The notes beneath the pieces were generated by a model. It saw only the letters and a list, made by a program, of their open reading frames with translations, made no database searches and had not been told where the DNA came from. DNA of 64,000 nt from Roseomonas alba. GTDB taxonomy: Bacteria > Pseudomonadota > Alphaproteobacteria > Acetobacterales > Acetobacteraceae. The stretch covers positions 163,781 to 227,780 of the forward strand of contig NZ_JAHYBZ010000010.1 in assembly GCF_019430885.1 (NCBI RefSeq), read 5' to 3'. Shown piece after piece: positions 8,642 to 17,191 of the stretch; positions within the stretch are counted from its first letter, which is position 1, and every line of letters starts with the position of its first letter. The translations under genes and the position numbers were made by a program.

Positions 8642-9853
8642 ATGACGCGCATCACCCTTCGCCGCCGCGCGCTCGGCGCCGCGGCGCTTGCGACACTGGC
8701 CCGCCCGGCCTTCGCGCAGGCGGCCCCCATCCGTGTCGGCGAACTGAACTCCTATTCCCGCATGGCGGCCTTCGCCGTACCCTATCGCAACGCCATGCAA
8801 CTCGCCCTGGAAGCGGTGAATGCGGCGGGTGGGGTGATGGGCGGCCGGCCGCTCGAATTCGTCTTCCGCGACGACGGATCGACCCCGGGCGATGCGGTGC
8901 GGGTCGCCGAGGAACTGCTGACGCGGGAGAATGTCAGCTTCATCGCCGGCACGTTCCTGTCCAATGTCGGCCTCGCGGTCGCGGATTTCGCCAACCAGAA
9001 GCAACGCCTTTTCCTGGCGACAGAGGCCCTGACCGACGCCCTGACCATGTCCCAGGGCAATCGCTATACCTTCCGCGTCCGGCCCAACACCTACATGCAG
9101 ACCCGCATGATGGTGGAGGCGGTGCGCGGCAAGACGCAGAAGCGCTGGGCCGTCGTGGCGCCCAACTACGAATACGGCCAGTCGGCGGCGGCGAGCTTCA
9201 AGCGGCTGATCGGCACGGTCATCCCGGGCGCCGAGGTCGTCACCGAGCAATTCCCCGCCCTCGGCCGCGTGGATGCCGGTGCAACGGTCGGCGCGATCGC
9301 CCAGGCGCGGCCCGATGCCATCTTCAACGTGCTGTTCGGCCCGGACCTCGTGGCCTTCGTGCGGGAAGGCAACACCCGCGGCCTGTTCGAGCGGCGCCTG
9401 GTGCTCGGTCTTCTGACGGGCGAGCCGGAATACATGATCCCCCTCGGCGACGAGACGCCGGAGGGCTGGATCGTGACCGGCTATCCCTGGGAGCAGATCG
9501 AGACGCCGGCCTCCCACAAGGCCTTCGTTGCCGCCTATCGCGCCAAGTTCAACGACACGCCGCGGCTGGGTTCGCTGCTCGGCTATGTCGTCGTGCAGAT
9601 GGTCGCGAACCTGCTGAACAAGGCGCCGGGCCTCGAAACCGATGCGCTGATCACGGCGCTCTCCGACCTCGAGACCGAGACCATCGCCGGCAAGGTGACG
9701 ATGCGCGGGCTGGACCACCAGTCCACCCTCGGCGCCTGGGTGGGCGAAACGGCCTTGCAGAACGGCCGCGGCGTGCTGCGCAATTGGCGCTTCGCGGACG
9801 GCAAGGACTACATGTTCTCCGAGGCCGAGGTGCTCGTCGCGCGGCCACGCTGA
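8642..9853 (+). CDS. Branched-chain amino acid-type ABC transporter substrate-binding protein
   Basis: This is a 403-residue type I periplasmic binding protein (Peripla_BP_6/LivJ-like). The start at ATG 8642 follows AGGAGG. The N-terminus is a signal peptide with an RRR n-region and AFA cleavage near residue 25, possibly Tat-type. The mature part opens IRVGELNSYSRMAAFAVPYR and has the usual LALEAVNAAGGVMGGRPLEF motif. Members of this class bind amides, urea, amino acids or aromatic acids and deliver them to LivHMGF permeases. The matching permease and ATPase genes begin at 11702, after a haem-peroxidase gene on the other strand. The substrate is unknown; the downstream lactam-type enzymes suggest a heterocyclic amide. 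Confidence 0.9.
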   Translation: MTRITLRRRALGAAALATLARPAFAQAAPIRVGELNSYSRMAAFAVPYRNAMQLALEAVNAAGGVMGGRPLEFVFRDDGSTPGDAVRVAEELLTRENVSFIAGTFLSNVGLAVADFANQKQRLFLATEALTDALTMSQGNRYTFRVRPNTYMQTRMMVEAVRGKTQKRWAVVAPNYEYGQSAAASFKRLIGTVIPGAEVVTEQFPALGRVDAGATVGAIAQARPDAIFNVLFGPDLVAFVREGNTRGLFERRLVLGLLTGEPEYMIPLGDETPEGWIVTGYPWEQIETPASHKAFVAAYRAKFNDTPRLGSLLGYVVVQMVANLLNKAPGLETDALITALSDLETETIAGKVTMRGLDHQSTLGAWVGETALQNGRGVLRNWRFADGKDYMFSEAEVLVARPR

Positions 9854-9863
9854 AAGTCGGGTG

Positions 9864-9889
9864 GGAAACGCGCCTCACGGCGCGTTTCC
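9864..9889. terminator. Bidirectional hairpin terminator
   Basis: A perfect 11-base stem GGAAACGCGCC/GGCGCGTTTCC with loop TCAC begins 11 bases after the binding-protein stop codon and lies before the end of the convergent peroxidase gene. Confidence 0.75.
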
Positions 9890-9929
9890 GCGTTGGGCAC
9901 CGGGCCGCACCCCCACGCGGCCGGACGGG

Positions 9930-11489
9930 TCAGGCCACCGGCCCGTCCGGATCGCCGTAGCGCCAGTCGGCCTGGGTCATCTCGACCGGGGTCGGTCCAC
10001 GATGGGGCACGTTGCGCGCCAGCACGTCGCCAAGCTTGCTGGTCCGCTTGATCAGGTCGAAGCCCCAGGGGGTGAAGGTCGCCTCGTTCCAGACATGTTC
10101 GGACAGCAGGGGGTTTGTAAGCGCCTGGCTGAAGGCATCGACCGCGACCATGCGCAGCAACAAGCCTGGCAGGGGCGAGTCCTTCACCCGGTCCTCCGCC
10201 ATCAGCCCGGGATAGAATTCGACATGGTCCGGATCGCCGTAGAGATCCTGCAGGGTCGCGGCGATCTGCGGATTGCTGCTGATCTCCGAGAAGTCGCGCG
10301 CCGGCTCCATGCCGAAGGCAACGCGATAGGCATTGTAGGGGGCCAGCCGGTTGGTGCGCGCCTGCAGCACGGCGCGGTCCTCGATATGCAGCAGCGCGGC
10401 GGCGGTGTTGCGGGCGCCGAGCTTGGCGGCGGGCTGGGATGCGGCGGCCGAGAAGGCCGCATCCAGGCCGACGGCGAGCAGCGGCGCGTTGTTGGCGATG
10501 AAGCCGCGCAGCGGGATGTCGCCGGTCGGCCAGGCGATGGCGTCCGGCATCAGCGCGTGCCAGCGATAGAGCAGGCTGAATTCCACGGTCATCCAGTTCG
10601 GCCGGTTCCACTCGGCATGCCAGGCGACCGAGGGGTCCGCGCGCAGGCTGAAGGGCATGGGCGTGATGTGGTTGATGTAGTGCTCGACCACGATCTTGAT
10701 GAAGAGGACGATGACGATGTTGCGCGCCACCTGGAAGACGCGCTCGTCGTTCCAGTCCGGATGCAGCGTCTGCAGGTGCCGGGCGATGCGGTTGTGTTCG
10801 CGCAGGAACAGCGTGTTCATCATCGCCGTGAAGGGCGTGGAGTTGGCGCGGTCGCCGCCAATCGCGAACAGCGTGTCGAGCTGCGCCTGCGGCAGGGCCT
10901 CATCCACCAGCGGCGCGTCGAGAATGGCGAATTCCGGATCGGACAGCGCCTTCGTGCCGGTGGCGTAGAGGAAGGGCGGGAATTCCTCCGCACCGTCCAT
11001 GCGGCTCTTGAGCAGCCCGCGGCGGCCGGCCTCCTCCGATTTCAGCCGCAGCGCGCGGGTCTGGGCAGGCGTCCGGCCATAGAGGGTGCAGAGGTCGATC
11101 TCGTGATTGCTGGTGGTCCGGTCCACCTGGCCCGGGACGGTGCGCAGGAAGCCATCGGTCAGGTATTGCGCGAAGGCGGGGAAGAGGCAGGTGGATTTGC
11201 GCGAGATCTGCGCTTCCCCGTCCGGCCGCGCGAAAAGCGCACGGACCCGTTCTGGGTCCGGCTGCACCGGCACGTCGACGGGGGGGAGGTGCCGCGCGAG
11301 GTAGCTGCGATCAGTCAGCCCCTGCCAGCATGTGTAGTCGGAGAAGCTGCTCCAGGGATGGGGCCGGTTGCGCGTGCTGCCGACGGCCTTGCCGATGACC
11401 GCGGCGCTCGCCTCGCCGGACAGCCAGGCCCAGCCGTCGATCAGGTTTCCGGCAGCGCGGAACAGGCGTGCCTCAAGCCAGTCACTCAT
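9930..11489 (-). CDS. Cyclooxygenase-like haem peroxidase (animal haem peroxidase superfamily)
   Basis: The 519-residue protein resembles prostaglandin H synthase more than bacterial catalase-peroxidases. LREHNRIARHLQTLHPDW (about 229-246), followed by an IKIVVEHYINHI-type helix, matches the cyclooxygenase core, and TSNHEIDLCTLYG (about 126-138) matches its haem-side loop. LLYRWHALMPDAI gives Tyr308 and His311, at the positions of the cyclooxygenase radical Tyr385 and proximal haem ligand His388. The distal site reads FAQYLTD: the Gln is kept (Gln108), but the distal His position is Asp112. There is no signal peptide, EGF domain or acetylatable Ser motif. It probably uses haem to oxygenate a fatty acid or other lipid, which is inference. 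It sits on the opposite strand between the binding-protein and permease genes. Confidence 0.85.
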   Translation of the reverse strand: MSDWLEARLFRAAGNLIDGWAWLSGEASAAVIGKAVGSTRNRPHPWSSFSDYTCWQGLTDRSYLARHLPPVDVPVQPDPERVRALFARPDGEAQISRKSTCLFPAFAQYLTDGFLRTVPGQVDRTTSNHEIDLCTLYGRTPAQTRALRLKSEEAGRRGLLKSRMDGAEEFPPFLYATGTKALSDPEFAILDAPLVDEALPQAQLDTLFAIGGDRANSTPFTAMMNTLFLREHNRIARHLQTLHPDWNDERVFQVARNIVIVLFIKIVVEHYINHITPMPFSLRADPSVAWHAEWNRPNWMTVEFSLLYRWHALMPDAIAWPTGDIPLRGFIANNAPLLAVGLDAAFSAAASQPAAKLGARNTAAALLHIEDRAVLQARTNRLAPYNAYRVAFGMEPARDFSEISSNPQIAATLQDLYGDPDHVEFYPGLMAEDRVKDSPLPGLLLRMVAVDAFSQALTNPLLSEHVWNEATFTPWGFDLIKRTSKLGDVLARNVPHRGPTPVEMTQADWRYGDPDGPVA

Positions 11490-11701
11490 GGGTGCCCCCT
11501 GTGCGGTCGTCGCCGGGGGATCATGCGCCCGCCACAGGCCCGTGGCGTGTATTCGCAGTCACTTCAATGCGAGATCGACATGAGAAACGCGCCGAATTTG
11601 CGACTGGACCGCGGGGGCCCCGGGCGTGATGCTTGCTGCTTCGCAGCATCCCCCGGAGCCTGATTCATGCCCGGCACCGCCGCTGATCCGATCGGGTGAC
11701 G

Positions 11702-13543
11702 ATGGAACTGGATTTCGTTCTCATCCAGGCCCTGTCCGGCCTGGCCAGCGCATCGTCCCTGTTCGTCATCGCCTCGGGCCTGACGATCGTCTTCGGCGTC
11801 ACGCGCATCGTGAACTTCGCGCATGGGTCCTTCTACATGCTGGGGGCCTATGCGGCGGTGACGATCGTGCCCTGGCTGCTGGAATTCGACCGCTCGCCGA
11901 CGCTGTTCTTCGCCGGCGTGATCGCTTCGGCGCTGGTGGTCGGGATGCTCGGCGTGGTGATGGAGGTCCTGCTGCTGCGCCGGATCTACAAGGTGCCGGA
12001 GCTGTTCCAGCTTCTCGCCACCTTCGGGGTGGTGCTGATCGTGCAGGACCTGGTGCTGCTGGCCTGGGGGCCGGTGGATATCGCCGGGCCGCGCGCGCCG
12101 GGGCTGCGGCACGGCGTCTATATCCTCGACCAGCGTTTCCCGGCCTACGAGCTGTTCCTGATCTTCGTCGGGCCGGCGGTGCTGGCGCTGCTGTGGCTGC
12201 TGATGCACCGCACGCGCTTCGGCGTGCTGATCCGCGCGGCGACGCAGGACCGGGAGATGGTGGGTGCCTTGGGCGTGAACCAGGCGATGCTGTTCACCGG
12301 CACCCTGTTCCTCGGCGCGGCGCTGGCGGGGCTGGGCGGCGCGCTCCAGATCCCGCGTGTCTCCGCCAACGCCCATATGGACCTGTCCGTCATCACCGAG
12401 GCCTTCGTCGTCACCGTCATCGGCGGCATGGGGTCGGTGCCGGGAGCCTTCCTGGCAGCGCTGCTGATCGGGCTGCTGCAGGCCTTTGGCGTGCTGGTCT
12501 TCCCCAAGATCACGCTGGTGCTGGCCTTCCTGTTGATGGCGGTGGTGCTGGTGGTCAAGCCCTGGGGGCTGCTGGGCAAGCCGGATGTGGCGAGCGGCCG
12601 GGCCGTGCTGCCGGAAGGCATCCTCGACCCGCGCCCGCTGGATCGGTTCGGCAAGGTCCTGGCGGGCGTGGCGGTGCTCGCCCTGCTCGCCTTGCCGCTG
12701 CTGGACGACTACTCGGTGAAGGTGGGGACCGAGGTGCTGATCTTCGCCCTGGCCGCCTTCTCGCTGAACTTCCTGGTCGGCAATGGCGGCATCGTCTCCT
12801 TTGGCCATGCCGCCTATTTCGGGCTCGGCGCCTATGGCGCGGGGATGCTGGTGACCAAGGCGGGGCTTTCGATGGAACCCGCGCTGCTGGCCGCGCCCAT
12901 CGCCGGGGGTGCCGCGGCGGCGCTGTTCGGCTTCTTCGTGGTGCGGCTGTCGGGCATCTACCTGGCCATGCTGACCATGGCCTTCGCGCAGATCGCCTAT
13001 GCCGTCGTGTTCCAATGGGTCGAGGTGACCGGCGGCGACAACGGGATCGTCGGCGTCTGGCCCTCCCGCTGGGCGGCATCGCGGGAGGTGTACCTGTACC
13101 TCACCGCCGCGCTGTCGATTGCCGCCATCCTGTTCCTCACCCGGGTGATCCGCGCGCCCTTTGGCGCGACGCTGCGCGCGGCGCGGGATTCGGCCGCACG
13201 GGCGGACGCCATCGGCATCGATGTGCGCACCCATCGCTGGCTGGGATTCATCCTGGCCGGCGCGGCGGCGGGGCTGGCGGGTGGGCTCTATGCCTTCTCC
13301 AAGGGCTCGATCGATCCGACGCTGCTGTCCATCCCGCTGTCGGTCGATTTCCTGTCGATGATCCTGCTGGGCGGCATCCAGTCGGTGTTCGGTCCCCTGG
13401 CCGGCGCGGCGGCCTTCCACGCGGTGAAGGACCAGCTGATGCCGTTGACCGACCATTGGCGGCTGCTGCTGGGCCTTGCGATCATCGCCATGGTGCTGGC
13501 CTTCCCGCGCGGCCTGGCCGGGCTGCGGAGGCGCGCGGCATGA
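11702..13543 (+). CDS. Fused LivH-LivM branched-chain-type ABC permease
   Basis: The 613-residue protein joins two permeases that are usually separate: a LivH-like half (about 1-290, opening MELDFVLIQALSGLASASSL, with NFAHGSFYMLGAYAA) and a LivM-like half (about 310-613, with NFLVGNGGIVSFGHAAYFGLG and the ATPase-contact region RDSAARADAIGID). About 16-18 membrane segments are expected. ATG 11702 is preferred; an in-frame GTG two codons earlier is equally possible, because neither has a clear ribosome-binding site. The stop overlaps the start of the ATPase gene (ATGA). It forms the channel for the solute delivered by the binding protein at 8642-9853. Confidence 0.9.
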   Translation: MELDFVLIQALSGLASASSLFVIASGLTIVFGVTRIVNFAHGSFYMLGAYAAVTIVPWLLEFDRSPTLFFAGVIASALVVGMLGVVMEVLLLRRIYKVPELFQLLATFGVVLIVQDLVLLAWGPVDIAGPRAPGLRHGVYILDQRFPAYELFLIFVGPAVLALLWLLMHRTRFGVLIRAATQDREMVGALGVNQAMLFTGTLFLGAALAGLGGALQIPRVSANAHMDLSVITEAFVVTVIGGMGSVPGAFLAALLIGLLQAFGVLVFPKITLVLAFLLMAVVLVVKPWGLLGKPDVASGRAVLPEGILDPRPLDRFGKVLAGVAVLALLALPLLDDYSVKVGTEVLIFALAAFSLNFLVGNGGIVSFGHAAYFGLGAYGAGMLVTKAGLSMEPALLAAPIAGGAAAALFGFFVVRLSGIYLAMLTMAFAQIAYAVVFQWVEVTGGDNGIVGVWPSRWAASREVYLYLTAALSIAAILFLTRVIRAPFGATLRAARDSAARADAIGIDVRTHRWLGFILAGAAAGLAGGLYAFSKGSIDPTLLSIPLSVDFLSMILLGGIQSVFGPLAGAAAFHAVKDQLMPLTDHWRLLLGLAIIAMVLAFPRGLAGLRRRAA

Positions 13544-14319
13544 CGCTGCTGGCAGCCGAGGGCCTGGTGAAGCGCTTCGGCGGCGTGCTGGCCGCGAAGG
13601 ATGTGTCCTTCGCGCTGGACGCGGGCGAGATGCTCGCCATCATCGGCCCCAACGGGGCGGGGAAGTCGACCACCTTCAACATGGTGGGCGGGCAGCTTCG
13701 TCCCGATGGCGGGCGCGTCATGCTCGAAGGTCGCGACGTCACCGGCATGCCGCCGCGCACGGTCTGCCGCATGGGCGTGGGTCGCACCTTCCAGGTGGCG
13801 CAGACCTTCCTGTCCTTCACCGTCATCGGCAATGTCCAGATGGCGCTGATCGCCCATCATGGGCAGACGCGGAAGCTGCTGGGCGATGCCATGGCCATGC
13901 ACCGTGCCGAGGCGCTGACGCTGCTCGACCGCGTCGGCATGGCCGCGCAGGCTGAACGCCCGATCGGCGAGCTCGCCTATGGCGACGTGAAGCGGGTCGA
14001 GCTGGCGATCGCGCTCGCGGCCGCCCCTCGCCTGCTGCTGATGGACGAACCCACCGCCGGCATGGCGCCGTCCGAGCGCGCGGCGCTGATGGCCCTGGTC
14101 GCCGGCATCGCGCGGGAGCAGCGCATCGGCGTGCTGTTCACCGAGCACGACATGGATGCCGTCTTCGCCCATGCCGATCGCATCCTGGTGCTGGTGCGCG
14201 GGGAGATCATCGCCCGCGGCACGCCCGAGGAGGTGCGCAACGATCCGGAAGTACAGCGCGTCTATCTCGGCCACGCCGGGACGAAGGCGGCGCAGCGCGC
14301 GAGGCGTGCGCATGGCTGA
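13540..14319 (+). CDS. LivG-type ABC transporter ATP-binding protein
   Basis: This is a 259-residue ATPase with Walker A GPNGAGKST, Walker B LLLMDEPTAGM and H-loop TEHDMD. The signature region reads LAYGDVKRVELA rather than the common YGQQRRLEIA, a variation seen in LivG relatives. The LivG-specific VGRTFQVAQTFLSFTVIGNV segment separates it from LivF. Start and stop overlap both neighbours (4 bases with livHM, 8 bases with livF), so the transporter genes are translationally coupled. It energises the LivHM channel in a heterodimer with the next gene product. Confidence 0.93.
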   Translation: MTLLAAEGLVKRFGGVLAAKDVSFALDAGEMLAIIGPNGAGKSTTFNMVGGQLRPDGGRVMLEGRDVTGMPPRTVCRMGVGRTFQVAQTFLSFTVIGNVQMALIAHHGQTRKLLGDAMAMHRAEALTLLDRVGMAAQAERPIGELAYGDVKRVELAIALAAAPRLLLMDEPTAGMAPSERAALMALVAGIAREQRIGVLFTEHDMDAVFAHADRILVLVRGEIIARGTPEEVRNDPEVQRVYLGHAGTKAAQRARRAHG

Positions 14320-15025
14320 GCGCGTGCTGGAGGTCTCCGGCCTGTCCGCCGGCTATGGCCCGGCCGAGGTGCTGTTCGGCGTGGCCCTGCATCTCGACCG
14401 CGGCGAGGTCGCCGCCCTGATGGGCCGCAACGGCGCGGGCAAATCCACCACCATGAAGGCCATCATGGGGCTGCTGACGCCGCGCGCCGGGTCGGTGCGC
14501 TTCGCGGGGCAGGACATCGCGGGGTTGGCGCCGTATCGCATCGCGCGGCTTGGCCTGGGCTATGTGCCCGAGGACCGGCGCATCTTCACCGACTTGTCGG
14601 TGATGGAGAATCTGGAAGTCGGGCGGCGCGCCGCACCCGCGGGCCGTGCCGCCTGGACCGCGGAACGATTGTTCGAAATCTTCCCCAACCTCGCGGAAAT
14701 GCGGCATCGTCGGGCCTCCGCCATGTCGGGCGGGGAGCAGCAGATGCTGACCATCGCGCGCACCCTGATGGGCAATCCGGAAGCCGTGCTGCTGGACGAA
14801 CCCTCCGAGGGCCTGGCCCCCGTGATCGTCGAGCAGATGGCCGAGGCGGTGCTGCGCATGAAGGCGGAAGGCATCGCCGTGCTGGTCTCGGAACAGGATC
14901 TGGACTTCGCCGCGGCCGTCGCCGACCGCGCGCTGATCCTGGAAAAGGGCCAGGTGCGGTGGGAAGGCCCGATCGCGACGCTTGAGGCGGATGAGGATGT
15001 CCGCCGCACCTATCTGACGGTCTGA
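14312..15025 (+). CDS. LivF-type ABC transporter ATP-binding protein
   Basis: This 237-residue ATPase carries Walker A GRNGAGKST, signature MSGGEQQMLTIARTLM, Walker B AVLLDEPSEGL and the LivF motif GYVPEDRRIFTDLSVMENL. It pairs with the LivG-type subunit. Only 5 bases separate its stop from the hydantoinase A start, which ties the transporter to the catabolic genes as one operon. The C-terminus follows the usual LivF pattern without extra domains. Confidence 0.94.
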   Translation: MAERVLEVSGLSAGYGPAEVLFGVALHLDRGEVAALMGRNGAGKSTTMKAIMGLLTPRAGSVRFAGQDIAGLAPYRIARLGLGYVPEDRRIFTDLSVMENLEVGRRAAPAGRAAWTAERLFEIFPNLAEMRHRRASAMSGGEQQMLTIARTLMGNPEAVLLDEPSEGLAPVIVEQMAEAVLRMKAEGIAVLVSEQDLDFAAAVADRALILEKGQVRWEGPIATLEADEDVRRTYLTV

Positions 15026-15030
15026 CACGC

Positions 15031-17049
15031 ATGACGCGACGCATTGCCGGCATCGATGTGGGCGGCACCTTCACCGATCTGGTGATGCAGGAGGCCGACG
15101 GCTCGATCCGCATCGCCAAGGTGCCGACCACGACCGCGAACCAGGCTGGCGGCGTGCTGGGCGCGATCGAGGCGGCGGGAACGACGCCGGCGGCGCTCGA
15201 CCTGATCGTGCATGGCACGACGGCGACAACGAATGCCGTGCTGGAACGCAAGCTGGCCAAGGTCGGGCTGATCACCACGGCGGGGTTCCGCGACGTGCTG
15301 GAGCTGGGTCGCCGCACCCGCCCGCGCGCCTATGGCATGACCGGCAGCTTCGAGCCGCTGATCCCGCGCGAATGGCGCCGCGAAGTCGCCGAACGCATGG
15401 ATGCGCGCGGCGCCGTCGTCACGCCGCTGGACGAGGCCGCCGTCGAACGCGAGGTCCGCGCGCTGATCGGCGAGGGCTGCGAGGCGCTCGTCATCCATTT
15501 CCTGCACGCCTATGCGAACCCCGCGCATGAACGCCGCGCCGGAGAGATCGCGCGCGCCATCTGGCCCAATGGCTACGTCACGCTGGGCCACGCGCTGCTG
15601 TCGGAATTCCGCGAATACGAACGCGGCACCACGGCATCGGTGAACGCCGCGGTGCAGCCGGTGCTCGACCGCTACATCCGCCATCTGCAGGACCGCCTGG
15701 CCGAGGCCGGCCATGCGCGCGACCTGTTGGTGATGAACGGCAATGGCGGCACCGTGCCGGCCCGCGCGGTCGCGGCGGAAGCGGCGAAGACGGTGATGTC
15801 CGGCCCGGCCTCCGGCGTCATGGCGGCCGCCGCCACCTTGACCCAGGCAGGCGTGCGCAACGCCATCACCTGCGACATGGGCGGGACCTCGACCGATGTC
15901 GCGCTGATCGCGGGCGGCGTGCCGGAAGTCTCGGCGGAATTGTCGATCGCCTATGGCCTGCCGATCCATCTGCCCATGGTCGATGTGCGCACCGTGGGCG
16001 CGGGTGGCGGGTCCATCGCCTGGATCGATCGCGGCGGCATGCTGCGCGTGGGGCCGGAAAGCGCGGGCTCCACCCCCGGCCCGATCTGCTACGGGCGCGG
16101 CGGCACGCGGCCGACCGTGACGGACGCGAACCTCGTGCTGGGGCGGCTAGACCCCGATGCGCTGCTCGCCACCGGCCGGCGCGTGACGGTCGAGGAAGTC
16201 CGCGACGCCTTTGCCCGTGATATCGGCGACCCGCTCGGCATGACGCCGGAACAGGCCGCGGAGGCCGTGATCCGCTTGGCCAATGTACTGATGGCGGGCG
16301 CGATCCGGATGGTGTCGCTGTCCCGCGGCCACGACCCGCGCGACTTCGCGCTGTTCGCCTTCGGCGGCGCCGGGCCGCTGCACGCCGTGGCGTTGGCGCG
16401 GGAGATCGGCATCCCGGAAGTCTTCGTCCCCTTCCGCCCGGGCCTGACCAACGCGCTCGGCTGCCTGGTCGCCGATCTGCGACAGGACGTGGTGAACACG
16501 CTGAACCGCGGGCTGGATGACATCGCCGAGGCCGAGATCGCCGAAGTGCTGGCCGCACAGGAATCGCGCGGCCGGTCCGGGGTCGCCGCCGGCGGCGCCG
16601 AGGTCGAACGCATCGAAGTCCAGCGCGTCGCCGAAATGCAGTTCCGCGGCCAGACGCATCTGATCCGCGTGGCGCTCGACTCCGCCACGCCGTCGCGCGG
16701 CCAAGTACAGGCGGCCTTCGAGGAAGCCTATTACGCGCGCTTCCACGTCAGCCTGCCGGAAATCCGCGCCGTGCTGGTGAACCTGACCACCAGCGTGATC
16801 GGACGGCGCAAGACATTCGATATGCGCGCGCTGGCGGCCGGCGGCACGGGAGAGGCGCGGCTCGGCACGCGGCGTCTCTACGCGGAGGGCAGTTGGCATG
16901 AGGCGACGATCTGGCGACGCGAGGCGTTGGCGGTCGACTCGCGAATCTCAGGGCCCGCCGTGCTGCAACAGGCGGATGCGACGATCATCCTGGAGCCAGG
17001 CAGCAAGGCCAGCGTCGATGCGCTCGGCAATCTGAGGGTGCGGGCATGA
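15031..17049 (+). CDS. hyuA: Hydantoinase/5-oxoprolinase subunit A (ATP-dependent)
   Basis: The 672-residue protein has the ASKHA-type ATP site of the hydantoinase A/oxoprolinase family: MTRRIAGIDVGGTFTDLV at the start, TCDMGGTSTDVALIAGG near 285-300, and GAGGGSIAWIDRGG near 325-340. With subunit B it would open a lactam or hydantoin-like ring using ATP. Homologues also include acetone and acetophenone carboxylases, but the two-gene A plus B layout and subunit sizes fit the ring-opening group. The start is ATG 15031, five bases behind livF, so the imported substrate is probably its substrate or precursor. Ring identity is not visible from sequence. Confidence 0.9.
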   Translation: MTRRIAGIDVGGTFTDLVMQEADGSIRIAKVPTTTANQAGGVLGAIEAAGTTPAALDLIVHGTTATTNAVLERKLAKVGLITTAGFRDVLELGRRTRPRAYGMTGSFEPLIPREWRREVAERMDARGAVVTPLDEAAVEREVRALIGEGCEALVIHFLHAYANPAHERRAGEIARAIWPNGYVTLGHALLSEFREYERGTTASVNAAVQPVLDRYIRHLQDRLAEAGHARDLLVMNGNGGTVPARAVAAEAAKTVMSGPASGVMAAAATLTQAGVRNAITCDMGGTSTDVALIAGGVPEVSAELSIAYGLPIHLPMVDVRTVGAGGGSIAWIDRGGMLRVGPESAGSTPGPICYGRGGTRPTVTDANLVLGRLDPDALLATGRRVTVEEVRDAFARDIGDPLGMTPEQAAEAVIRLANVLMAGAIRMVSLSRGHDPRDFALFAFGGAGPLHAVALAREIGIPEVFVPFRPGLTNALGCLVADLRQDVVNTLNRGLDDIAEAEIAEVLAAQESRGRSGVAAGGAEVERIEVQRVAEMQFRGQTHLIRVALDSATPSRGQVQAAFEEAYYARFHVSLPEIRAVLVNLTTSVIGRRKTFDMRALAAGGTGEARLGTRRLYAEGSWHEATIWRREALAVDSRISGPAVLQQADATIILEPGSKASVDALGNLRVRA

Positions 17050-17060
17050 CGGAAGAAAGA

Positions 17061-17181
17061 CGGGGGAGGAACACCTCCCCCAAATCCCCCTCCGTTTTTT
17101 GGCCGTTGGGGACTGACGGCGGGGGGCTGCGCCAAGTGACCAAAAAAAGGAGGGGGTTCGGGGGAGTTCTCTCCCCCGACC
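17061..17181. repeat. Inverted GC-rich repeat between hyuA and hyuB
   Basis: Two imperfect 42-base arms (17061-17102 and 17140-17181) face each other across 37 bases. The arms share TCCCCC...CCCTCC followed by a T6 run, and the matching A7 run followed by GGAGGGGG. A third copy of the right arm lies at 18955-18998 before the next gene. The A/T runs next to long G/C runs could also terminate transcription on either strand. Confidence 0.75.
17159..17178 (+). promoter_or_regulatory. Start-proximal hairpin that sequesters the GGAG of hyuB
   Basis: An 8-base stem CGGGGGAG/CTCCCCCG with loop TTCT ends 14 bases before the hyuB ATG (17192). The only good Shine-Dalgarno-like sequence, GGGGGAG, is inside the stem. 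Confidence 0.55.
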
Positions 17182-17191
17182 TTTGCGCCTG

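Noticed and set aside
11564..13456. 630-codon minus-strand open frame opposite the LivHM permease
   Set aside because: The permease is unambiguous; the antisense translation is a low-complexity His/Gln/Arg mixture with no family resemblance.
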